8,621 nt of DNA from Cyanobacteriota bacterium (GTDB lineage Bacteria; Cyanobacteriota; Cyanobacteriia; Leptolyngbyales; Leptolyngbyaceae), in assembly GCA_027482985.1 (NCBI GenBank), contig JAIXVO010000426.1:1-8621 (forward strand), read 5' to 3'. The position numbers and the translations under genes are program-made. How positions within the stretch are numbered: position 1 is the stretch's first letter; each line of letters opens with the position of its first letter. The notes beneath the pieces are model-generated. The model was given only the letters and a program-made list of their open reading frames with translations. It had not been told where the DNA came from and made no database searches. Of the stretch, positions 1 to 5,953 are shown one piece after another.

Positions 1-1
1 C

Positions 2-1405
2 CACCCCACACCCGCGATCGCTGCCGATGTTTTGCCTGATGCAACCCCGCCTGCTACCGATGTTTTACCTGAAGTAACGCCGTCTGCGCCTTTATACGAA
101 GTTCACACCGAAGGGCCACTGACCTACTTCGACTATTACTTTGAGGAAATGGGGGCCATTGTTCCCGATGTTGCCGATGCCCCACCAGGTCGCTCCAAGC
201 TCACCCTCGGTCTGATTGGCGCGGGTGCGGTTGCGGCCACTGTTGTCTCGGGGTTGGTGATTGGTGACATCTGGCAAAAATCCCAGGCACCGGAAGAGGG
301 CAAACCCAAAGATGCCAGTCTCAAGCAAGATGCCGCTAAGAATCCCGCCCGCCCCACAACCGTTGCTCCAGAGCCGCAAAATCTAGAGCGATCGCAGCCC
401 TCGGTCAAACCGGAGAGCAGTCGCCCCAACCGCCCCACCGAGCCGTCCCGCAAAACGTCTTCCCGGTCTGTTGAACCGCTGTTGTTAACCCCCCCGCTTC
501 CCCCGCCGCCGGCGATTGCCGCACCAGAAAGCCTGGCGATGGCTCCATTACTCCGGCGTTCTGTTCCTTCTAACCCTACTGCCACCAAACCCGCGCCATC
601 TCCGTGGATCAGCCGCACTATTCCCCAGATGAGTGTCGCTGAAGCCGCCCGTCGTCAGGCGGCACTCACCCCCGTCGCACGACCCGAAACGCTCCCTGTT
701 GGGAATGATGCCAATCGCAGCCCCGCCCCTCCGGGCACGCCTCTCCCACCCGCTGCCACGGCTCCGAAGGCCGTCCCCCTGCCGCCCCCCGGTGGGATGA
801 CAGCCACCACTGCCCAACCCACGGTTGACCCAGCCACGGCGCTACCCGGCGAGATCGCCACGCCGCCAACTTTTCCTCCGGCCCCAGAAACCGCCCCCAG
901 CCCCGACTCCCCTTCCCCCGTCAGTCCTGGGTTGCAACGCTCATTTCCCGTGCGGATAGGGGCCGGTGATGGGGCAGATCGCGTCCGCAACAGTGGCTCA
1001 ACGGCAACTCCAGTGGCTCCAGACCAGGCCAATTTGATAGCTCCAGTTGAATCGGCGACCGGTAATACCACGGCATCCGGTAGTGCGCAGAAATTGCAAG
1101 ACTATGTGAACTTGCCGAAAACGGCTCCCCAAAAAGCTGCGATCGCCCTCATGCCCCTCAGTCAGCTGGCGGCAGTCGAAGCGGGGAATGCGGCGCAGGT
1201 GGGGGAATTCACTGTCCGGCAAGTTACCCCCCAGGAGTACCAGCAAGAATGGCTTGCCAGTAACAAGGCCAGCGAGGACCCCGCGATCGCTTTGGCATTC
1301 CCAGCTTACGGCTTCATTGATTACCAGCGCCAAGTAATTGTGGTGCTCAAAGACCAACCGGATGCCCCGCTGCAATCCCAGCGATCGCCGCTCCCCAATA
1401 GTTAA
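2..1405 (+). CDS. Proline-rich single-span membrane protein, 5' end outside window
   Basis: I do not recognise this family. The frame is open to the left edge: ten further codons precede the first possible start (TTG at 32), and no ribosome site is visible there, so the true start is probably upstream and 467 residues are seen. Counting from base 2, residues 1-65 are acidic and Pro-rich with two copies of a DVLP[DE].TP repeat. Residues about 67-89 form one Gly/Ala/Val-rich membrane span. About 270 residues of Pro/Ala/Thr-rich, low-complexity sequence follow. A more ordinary, possibly folded tail of about 100 residues ends the protein and includes AFPAYGFIDYQRQVIVVLKD. Arg and Lys just before the span suggest an N-in topology with the long Pro-rich part in the periplasm. 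That layout resembles TonB-like or wall-spanning linker proteins, but I see no TonB motif. The reading frame is convincing; the function is unknown. Confidence 0.8.
   Translation, partial: HPTPAIAADVLPDATPPATDVLPEVTPSAPLYEVHTEGPLTYFDYYFEEMGAIVPDVADAPPGRSKLTLGLIGAGAVAATVVSGLVIGDIWQKSQAPEEGKPKDASLKQDAAKNPARPTTVAPEPQNLERSQPSVKPESSRPNRPTEPSRKTSSRSVEPLLLTPPLPPPPAIAAPESLAMAPLLRRSVPSNPTATKPAPSPWISRTIPQMSVAEAARRQAALTPVARPETLPVGNDANRSPAPPGTPLPPAATAPKAVPLPPPGGMTATTAQPTVDPATALPGEIATPPTFPPAPETAPSPDSPSPVSPGLQRSFPVRIGAGDGADRVRNSGSTATPVAPDQANLIAPVESATGNTTASGSAQKLQDYVNLPKTAPQKAAIALMPLSQLAAVEAGNAAQVGEFTVRQVTPQEYQQEWLASNKASEDPAIALAFPAYGFIDYQRQVIVVLKDQPDAPLQSQRSPLPNS
26..82 (+). repeat. Two tandem 33-bp coding repeats
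   Basis: GATGTTTT occurs at 26 and again at 59. The 24 bases after each start are nearly identical and encode DVLPDATP and DVLPEVTP. The period is 33 bp (11 codons), so changes in copy number keep the frame. More copies may lie to the left of the window. Confidence 0.6.
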
Positions 1406-1416
1406 ACAATTGCCAA

Positions 1417-1443
1417 GTTGGGACCGCGTTCGACCGTCCCAAC
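1417..1443. terminator. Hairpin between convergent genes
   Basis: GTTGGGAC (1417-1424) pairs perfectly with GTCCCAAC (1436-1443) around an 11-base loop. It sits in the 55 bp gap between two convergent genes, so it could end transcripts from both sides. Neither strand has a good T-run after the stem, so this would be a weak intrinsic terminator. The call rests on position and stem only. Confidence 0.45.
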
Positions 1444-1460
1444 GCGCGGCAGGCGGACCC

Positions 1461-2351
1461 TTAATCCTGCCGGGGGGCTAACCACAGGGCTAAATTGCGT
1501 AAATAGGCTTTTAAGTCTGAGCGAGCCTGGGGTTCTGTTTGCATCGATCGCCCCGGCGGTTCATCCACAAAACTGGGACAGCCGTAGCTTGGATCCCAGT
1601 TATAGTCACAGAAATGATGGAAGGTTGATTCGGCCACTGCTCGTCCCAGGAGCTGCCCTGCCGGATCGCGATCGCGTTCAAAGGCGACGGCTAAATTAAA
1701 AGGCCGCCCTGTGACCAAACTGGTACCCGTCGCAATCACGCGGGCGGTGGGATGATCAGCCGCAATGCCTACCGCTCCCTCATGGGGATGAGCCGGGAGA
1801 AATTGTAGAATTCCCGTGGGCGTTTTGAGTAATTCATGAATCGGCTCCAGCGGCGTGATCCGTTGACAGTCGCCATTTCGCCCGGAATGGTAATTCGGCC
1901 ATGAAATGTAGGTGGTGTAAGGATCATCAATGCAATGACGCGCGGGATCAGGATCGAGATTTTTGGTATGGAAATAGTGGGCTTCCCCCACTCCCGCCAA
2001 AGTACAAACGGAGCAGCCTAAATCCATGTGGTCTCGCGTCACCATCATGCCGCCGCCCCGCCGCCGAAAAGCGCTAATGCCTTCGCAATCCGCCTCACTA
2101 ATGCCATCTCCCACATCCACCGCAAACAACCAGAGTTCGTCAAATTCCGATTGATCCAACCTGCTCAAGATGGGGTCATTGCCTGCCGCGTCGGCGACGC
2201 GATCGCGCGACACGACTGCATACAAGGGATTGCCCTGCTCATCCTGTAACGTTGCCAAATATTGATGCAGGAGCGAAAAGCGCGCAATGCTCCAGTCATC
2301 CTCAGTCGGGGGAATCGTCGTCTGCAACAAGATTTGAATTGGTTTTGCCAC
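1461..2351 (-). CDS. ThuA/glutamine-amidotransferase-like protein of unknown function
   Basis: This 296-residue soluble protein starts at a GTG preceded by a near-perfect Shine-Dalgarno sequence. The order of segments fits a class I glutamine-amidotransferase or ThuA-like alpha/beta fold. Residues 71-80 (DELWLFAVDV) look like a core strand, and 94-108 (AFRRRGGGMMVTRDH) like the helix, Gly turn and strand seen in that fold. Residues 184-190 (FLPAHPH) and 239-253 (VAESTFHHFCDYNWD) look like conserved motif segments. I see no GxCxG nucleophile elbow; after the strand comes DHMDLGCSVC (107-116). The protein is rich in His and Cys at motif-like places (His108, Cys113, Cys116, His125, His155, Cys162, His188, His190, His245, His246), which could suit metal binding, though that is inference. 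Homologues that I recall are annotated as hypothetical or ThuA-domain proteins. It is transcribed away from DUF2949 and toward the Pro-rich gene. The gene call is secure, the fold moderately so, and substrate and function are unknown. Confidence 0.85.
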   Translation of the reverse strand: MAKPIQILLQTTIPPTEDDWSIARFSLLHQYLATLQDEQGNPLYAVVSRDRVADAAGNDPILSRLDQSEFDELWLFAVDVGDGISEADCEGISAFRRRGGGMMVTRDHMDLGCSVCTLAGVGEAHYFHTKNLDPDPARHCIDDPYTTYISWPNYHSGRNGDCQRITPLEPIHELLKTPTGILQFLPAHPHEGAVGIAADHPTARVIATGTSLVTGRPFNLAVAFERDRDPAGQLLGRAVAESTFHHFCDYNWDPSYGCPSFVDEPPGRSMQTEPQARSDLKAYLRNLALWLAPRQD

Positions 2352-2624
2352 ACCGACCTCCTTTGTGGATCAAGAATTCTGCCAACTGTGACAAGTATCA
2401 CCAGTAACCTCACTTTTACATCACTTTGGCTAACTGATCACTATCACATCAAATCGCTGACTAAATCACGCGATCGCCCTCGTTCAAATCACTTCAATTA
2501 CCGCCCAAATCCAGCAAGATTAAACTCATCGCAAAGATGATAACGATCCATTTCATCAGTCTTTCGCCCCCTTCTTCGCACCTTCCTTGGCACTGTCTAT
2601 CTGGCCTCCTCACCCCCACCTGCT
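2352..2624. other. Divergent intergenic region, no clear promoter
   Basis: This AT-richer stretch must hold the promoters of both the ThuA-like gene (minus) and the DUF2949 gene (plus). It contains one HIP1 site near 2470 and many short ATCAC/ATCA words. I could not find a -35/-10 pair worth calling on either strand, nor a structured RNA or small gene. Confidence 0.4.
2356..2363 (-). promoter_or_regulatory. Strong ribosome binding site deciding a GTG start
   Basis: On the minus strand AAGGAGGT lies five bases before the GTG at 2351, counting from the end of GGAGG. It is the best Shine-Dalgarno match of any gene in the window; most of the others have weak or no visible site. This fixes the GTG as the start. 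Confidence 0.8.
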
Positions 2625-2813
2625 ATGAATGCCCCCCGCCTCACCCGCCTGATCACCTTCCTACAAGACGAACTCGCGATTCCCACCGAGTCCATTCAAA
2701 TCGCCATGCGCCAGGAAGTCTTCCCCAACCTGTTTCCGATGGTGTTATGGCAATACGGCCTCGTGTCCTTAGAGCAACTCGACCAAATTTTTGACTGGCT
2801 CGAAACCGCTTAA
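2625..2813 (+). CDS. DUF2949 family small protein
   Basis: This 62-residue protein matches the short cyanobacterial DUF2949 family along its whole length. The family pattern is visible: a helical N-terminus (LITFLQDELAIP, residues 10-21), then NLFPMVLWQYGLVSLEQLD and the ending QIFDWLETA. It has no signal peptide or membrane span. Its size equals the usual family length. The family's function is unknown; I would expect a small, mostly helical, perhaps protein-binding domain. The start is the only ATG that keeps the family N-terminus, and no clear Shine-Dalgarno precedes it. It stands alone, divergent from the ThuA-like gene across 273 bp and convergent with psaD. Confidence 0.88.
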   Translation: MNAPRLTRLITFLQDELAIPTESIQIAMRQEVFPNLFPMVLWQYGLVSLEQLDQIFDWLETA

Positions 2814-2840
2814 CGGTTCAGTTGCGCCTTTACTACCAAA

Positions 2841-2873
2841 AACAGCTCCCAGAGGTGACCTCCGGGAGCTGTT
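2841..2873 (-). terminator. psaD intrinsic terminator, possibly bidirectional
   Basis: AACAGCTCCC (2841-2850) pairs perfectly with GGGAGCTGTT (2864-2873). Inside, GAGG and CCTC pair again around a three-base loop, with one A/C mismatch between the two stems. On the minus strand the stem runs into five T residues, a classical intrinsic terminator 22 bases after the psaD stop. On the plus strand it lies 27 bases after the DUF2949 stop but has only a poor T-run, so it would work less well in that direction. Confidence 0.85.
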
Positions 2874-2895
2874 GTGATTTCAGAATGATCGCCAA

Positions 2896-3315
2896 TTAAG
2901 CGTTATAAGGGGCAACGCCGCTGAACTTGAGTTTAGCGGGGTCAGGGTTTTTGCCGATGTTACGGGCAACGCTGTTGACTGCTACCCGACCAGGGTTCAC
3001 CTTCTCAGGATAAACACCGTCTGCCGGATGGAGATATTGAATTTCGCCATTCGGGAAGACGCGATAGACTTTATAGTCAATCTTAAATTTAGTTCTGAGT
3101 TGGGTTCCCAGCGCAAGACACTGCTCTTTACGAGCCAGGTACAACAGGTTGTCCCCTTCTCGCATCACCGCAGCGCCAGCGGTCGGCATTTCAAACACCT
3201 GTTCTTTGGAACTGGTCCAGGTAATTGCGTATTTTTCTTCAACAAGGGCTTTTGTTAGTAATCCACCAGTGCTGCCACCGAAAATCGGGGCTTGTCCAGT
3301 AAGAGTATCTGCCAT
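2896..3315 (-). CDS. psaD: Photosystem I reaction centre subunit II (PsaD)
   Basis: PsaD is the extrinsic subunit on the cytoplasmic (stromal) face of photosystem I. It helps hold PsaC in place and forms the docking site for ferredoxin. The 139-residue protein is full length and has the family's blocks: FGGSTGGLL (12-20), [10 protein letters not shown] (26-35), [12 protein letters not shown] (38-49), [19 protein letters not shown] (56-74), [22 protein letters not shown] (84-105) and the ending [10 protein letters not shown]. Lys105 in PEKVNPGR corresponds, from my memory of the Synechocystis protein, to the lysine that crosslinks to ferredoxin. The segment [11 protein letters not shown] seems two residues shorter than in Synechocystis. 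The ATG is followed by the expected N-terminus; upstream is only a purine stretch (AGAGAG) as a possible ribosome site. It lies downstream of a sensor kinase on the same strand and ends at a strong terminator. Confidence 0.98.
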   Translation of the reverse strand: MADTLTGQAPIFGGSTGGLLTKALVEEKYAITWTSSKEQVFEMPTAGAAVMREGDNLLYLARKEQCLALGTQLRTKFKIDYKVYRVFPNGEIQYLHPADGVYPEKVNPGRVAVNSVARNIGKNPDPAKLKFSGVAPYNA

Positions 3316-3470
3316 TGGAGTTCTCTCTTAGGGTTTTACGGCATCGTATCATTCACTTTGCGCTCTGCTACTGACTTCTTTGAGATCTGTAACAGAACTT
3401 TAGAAGGACTGCGGCAAGGGCTGAAACTGGCTGCACTTGCGCCCATTTGACCCTACCACTATCGGGATTC

Positions 3471-3526
3471 AGTCAGGTGCCGCCAGTCAAATTTAGGCAA
3501 TCAAATTTAGCCAGTCAACTGCCGCC
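3471..3526. repeat. Four tandem 14-bp units (ABBA order)
   Basis: The units are AGTCAGGTGCCGCC (3471), AGTCAAATTTAGGC (3485), AATCAAATTTAGCC (3499) and AGTCAACTGCCGCC (3513). Outer units match each other at 12 of 14 bases, as do the inner two. The array has no spacers and ends one base from the kinase stop codon (3528-3530). The 14-base period is twice seven, like the heptamer repeats of many cyanobacteria. It lies about 155-210 bp upstream of the psaD start. Confidence 0.75.
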
Positions 3527-3527
3527 G

Positions 3528-5537
3528 TTAAGTCCCTTTGGCACTGCGCTGCTTTTTCCGGGGCTGAGTCGGAGTCGGAGTCGGAGTCGGAGTCCGCTCT
3601 TCGTCGTTGGGAGAAATGGGCAACGTGAGATGAAACGTGCTGCCCCGATCTTTCCCTGCCGATTCTGCCCAAATTTGGCCACCCAAGCCCAACACAATTT
3701 GCCGACAAATTGCCAAGCCTAACCCGGTTCCGCCCGTCGATCGCCGCAATGCGCCTTCTTCCTGGTAAAAGCGATCGAACACGATTTCCAGGCGATTCGG
3801 CTCAATTCCGCGTCCCGTGTCGGCAACCGTGACTTCCAGCATCTGTCCGCCATTAGGGTGAGCTTCGATCAGCACCTTGCCCTCTGGATCGGTAAATTTG
3901 CAGGCATTATCCAGTAGTTTCGCTAGCACCTCCACTACCCATTCGCCATCCACATTCACCAGCGGCAATTCCGCCGGAACTTGGGTGGTAATTTCTGGCA
4001 GCGAAGTGCCTTTTTGCCGCGCCCGCAAGCTACTCAACGCCAGATCGACACACTCCTGAATCGGTAACGGTTCCAGATGCCAGCGGACTCGCCCACTTTC
4101 CAATTGCGACAGAGTGAGAAAGTCTTGAATCAGTTTCCGCATCCGGTCGGCATCCGACAGCGCCGATTTCAGCATGACCTGTTGCAGTTCCAGCGGCATA
4201 TCTGGCTCACTGGCGAGGCTTTCGAGGCACACCTGGATTGTTGAGAGCGGCGTTCGCAATTCGTGTCCCGTGATCGCAATCAAATTACTGCGAGTCCGGT
4301 CTAAGGCTTCCAGTTGTTGATTAAAGTCTTCCAGGTTGGCGTAAGCTTCAGCCTGAATCAAGGCCACCCCAATTTGAGTCGCGATCGCCTCAATTAGCTC
4401 CAAACTGGCTTCACTCCAGCGATACGCACCGCCACAATGATGCACTTCCACCATCCCCAACAGCCGGTTCTGATGCACCACGGGCACCATCAGCCAAGCC
4501 CCAATCCCCCACTCCTGCACTGGCGCGGGGGGTGTAACCTCTGGTTGCCCAGGCAGGCTCCATTGACTGGCGCTGGCATCCTCCACCATCCGCTGTTCTT
4601 TGTGTGCCGCCACTGCTTGAAATAACGGGTTGCTGCCTAAATTCCAGGTTTGCCCCACCAGCGATGCGACCTCAGATTGGCGATATTCATGCTGAATTGG
4701 CACCTGGGTATCCGTTTCTTTGCAGCGATAAATTAAACATCGACTGGCCTGTAACGCCTGCCCCAATTCTTGAACCGCTACGCTCAAAATGTCATCCGGA
4801 TTGAGCGATCGCCGGACAGCGATCATGATCGAATTCACCAACCGCTCTTTCTGCTCCTGCATCGAGATGGAGCGATAGGCTTTCAGCAGTTTGTATTGTC
4901 CAGCTTGCAAATAGGTGACTAATCGTTCCGCAAACGGCCCCGGATCAACGCCTTGAAAGCCTGTGGTGGTTTGGGGGAAGAACGTTTGTTGGACGGTGGC
5001 AATTTTGGTCGCGAGTTCGGGTCGATACTGCAAAATGCGATCGAGCAACAGTTGCGCGGCGGTACAGACTACCTGGCGATCGAAAGTCCAAATGCCCTCA
5101 AATCGCCGCCCCTGATCTAGCCCTAGGGTGGGTGGAATGTCCGCTTCTGTCGCACTGGGCTGCCGTTCTCGGCAAATCAAGCAGGACGCATAATTGGTGC
5201 CCAACACCACGAGATGCCACTCCTGCGCTAACCCGTCCGTTGGCTCAAACGCAATCGTTTCGTAATGGTCAGACTGATGCTTGAAGTCGGTTTCGGGAGC
5301 CGCTAACACGTAAACCTGATCCGTCCGGGCGGCAATTCGGAGATAGCGATTGGCTTCCTGGCGATAATATCGTTCTCGCTGGAAATTAGCGATCACCAAT
5401 GGGCGATCGCGTCCTGCCAAGACCTGATCCTCCATGGCGTGCGACAGCGCTGTCAGAGAGGGCTTGAAATAAATCTGGGAGCGCAGGTCTGGGAGGGTAT
5501 GCAGCAAGTCTTCCAGAACGGAAGCGGAGTTACTCAT
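3528..5537 (-). CDS. DICT-GAF sensor histidine kinase
   Basis: This is a soluble two-component sensor kinase of 669 residues from the ATG at 5537; a TTG one codon earlier is a less likely start. Residues about 1-125 form a DICT domain, a sensory module named for its presence in diguanylate cyclases and two-component proteins, followed by a helical linker to about 220. A GAF domain spans about 235-398, then a short coiled linker. The HisKA domain carries the H-box ITGHELRTPL, with His425 as the predicted phosphorylation site. The HATPase domain has an N-box (KLLDNACKFT, Asn544), G1 (DTGRG, 573-577), an F-box (FDRFYQ) and G2 (GGTGLGLA, 602-609), so it should be active. No membrane span or receiver domain is present, and no response regulator gene is nearby. 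The tail is a TP dipeptide repeat followed by basic residues (RKKQR). The ligand, partner regulator and named orthologue are unknown. It lies upstream of psaD on the same strand, 212 bp apart. Confidence 0.93.
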   Translation of the reverse strand: MSNSASVLEDLLHTLPDLRSQIYFKPSLTALSHAMEDQVLAGRDRPLVIANFQRERYYRQEANRYLRIAARTDQVYVLAAPETDFKHQSDHYETIAFEPTDGLAQEWHLVVLGTNYASCLICRERQPSATEADIPPTLGLDQGRRFEGIWTFDRQVVCTAAQLLLDRILQYRPELATKIATVQQTFFPQTTTGFQGVDPGPFAERLVTYLQAGQYKLLKAYRSISMQEQKERLVNSIMIAVRRSLNPDDILSVAVQELGQALQASRCLIYRCKETDTQVPIQHEYRQSEVASLVGQTWNLGSNPLFQAVAAHKEQRMVEDASASQWSLPGQPEVTPPAPVQEWGIGAWLMVPVVHQNRLLGMVEVHHCGGAYRWSEASLELIEAIATQIGVALIQAEAYANLEDFNQQLEALDRTRSNLIAITGHELRTPLSTIQVCLESLASEPDMPLELQQVMLKSALSDADRMRKLIQDFLTLSQLESGRVRWHLEPLPIQECVDLALSSLRARQKGTSLPEITTQVPAELPLVNVDGEWVVEVLAKLLDNACKFTDPEGKVLIEAHPNGGQMLEVTVADTGRGIEPNRLEIVFDRFYQEEGALRRSTGGTGLGLAICRQIVLGLGGQIWAESAGKDRGSTFHLTLPISPNDEERTPTPTPTPTQPRKKQRSAKGT
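3566..3595. repeat. Hexamer microsatellite inside the kinase tail
   Basis: GAGTCG is repeated four times from 3566, followed by a fifth copy, GAGTCC. On the coding strand it reads as alternating ACT and CCG codons and gives TPTPTPTPT near the kinase C-terminus. Because the unit is six bases, gain or loss of copies adds or removes Thr-Pro pairs without shifting the frame. Confidence 0.85.
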
Positions 5538-5674
5538 CAACGGGAACTCTCAGTAGAAGAAGCAGAAGAACGCGTAGTTGAGCTGTAACAGCCACGACGC
5601 AATTGGGCGGTGAACCCAGTTGGGCACGGGCGATCGCGAAAATGAGAAGGCCAAGCCAGCGCTCCCATTTTCAT
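5537..5674 (-). CDS. Possible small ORF coupled to the kinase start
   Basis: A 45-codon frame starts with ATG at 5674 (a second ATG is at 5668, with GGA six bases before it). It ends in TGA, whose last base is the first base of the kinase ATG (TGATG). The peptide starts MKMGALAWPS and ends in a Ser/Thr-rich stretch, with no motif or hydrophobic span. The overlap is typical of translational coupling, but an ORF this short can arise by chance and the start signal is weak. I resemble it to no family. Confidence 0.2.
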   Translation of the reverse strand: MKMGALAWPSHFRDRPCPTGFTAQLRRGCYSSTTRSSASSTESSR

Positions 5675-5779
5675 TCCAAAGGTAAAAATCACGAATCAAG
5701 GTGATCCATTTTCCCTCCAGAATTCAGAACTCCACTTTAGTATTGTGAAACAGCTTACAACTATTCGTTCAGTTGAAAT

Positions 5780-5807
5780 TTGACGATTAAATCGTTACGC
5801 CTAATAT
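5780..5807 (+). promoter_or_regulatory. Sigma70-type promoter for the DUF1361 gene
   Basis: TTGACG (5780-5785) and TAATAT (5802-5807) are separated by 16 bases, close to the housekeeping sigma consensus. Transcription would begin near 5814, giving a leader of about 140 bases before the ATG at 5954. It is the best promoter-like sequence I see in the window. The spacer carries a 13-base palindrome (5783-5795) that could be an operator. Confidence 0.55.
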
Positions 5808-5877
5808 ATCGTTTGGGGCCGCTGGCTGAGACGCTGGCAACTTGCCCCCAAGCCAATGCTAGGTGGGCGTTCTGACT

Positions 5878-5909
5878 CGCCGCTACCCCGGTTGGAGCGG
5901 GTAACGGCG
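5878..5909 (+). promoter_or_regulatory. Leader hairpin before the DUF1361 gene
   Basis: CGCCGCTACCC (5878-5888) pairs with GGGTAACGGCG (5899-5909) with one C/A mismatch and a 10-base loop. It lies in the predicted 5' leader, 44 bases before the start codon. There is no T-run after it, so it is not a standard terminator. A second possible stem, TTGGGG (5813-5818) with CCCCAA (5846-5851), lies near the predicted 5' end. The role is unknown. Confidence 0.45.
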
Positions 5910-5953
5910 CTCGATTGGTTTCGCGATCGCGCTCAAGGACTTGATTAAGAAAT

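Larger units (their letters stand above)
5538..5953. other. Divergent intergenic region, kinase / DUF1361
   Basis: This 416 bp gap must carry the promoters of the kinase (minus) and the DUF1361 gene (plus). The right half holds a good plus-strand promoter (5780-5807) and a leader with two stems. The left half holds two short minus-strand ORFs upstream of the kinase: six codons at 5689-5709 with GGAGG before the ATG, and 45 codons at 5537-5674 whose stop overlaps the kinase ATG. Two HIP1 sites are present. I found no convincing kinase promoter, tRNA or known riboswitch. Confidence 0.6.

Noticed and set aside
136..1071. Long minus-strand open frames opposite the Pro-rich gene
   Set aside because: They are mirror frames of GC-rich Pro/Ala/Gly codons. 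Their translations are low-complexity Gly/Arg/Ala with no family pattern or start signal.
1418..1699. Plus-strand 93-codon frame opposite the end of the ThuA-like gene
   Set aside because: It lies almost wholly inside a well-supported gene on the other strand and includes the convergent hairpin, with no recognisable protein pattern.
2537..2794. Alternative 85-codon plus frame overlapping DUF2949
   Set aside because: It is out of frame with the clear DUF2949 match and has an odd Pro/His/Ser composition.
3343..3348. TACGAT as a -10 box for psaD
   Set aside because: It is a weak match with no acceptable -35 at the right distance, and it would leave a very short leader.
3388..3393. GTTACA on the minus strand, 73-78 bp upstream of psaD, like half of the HLR1 high-light element
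   Set aside because: The second half-site is absent at the required 10-base spacing on either side, so one hexamer is not enough.
5823..5831. GGCTGAGA, as in the TPP riboswitch
   Set aside because: The rest of the thi-box pattern (ACCC, CCUGA and the paired 3' element) is missing and the downstream gene is not a thiamine gene.
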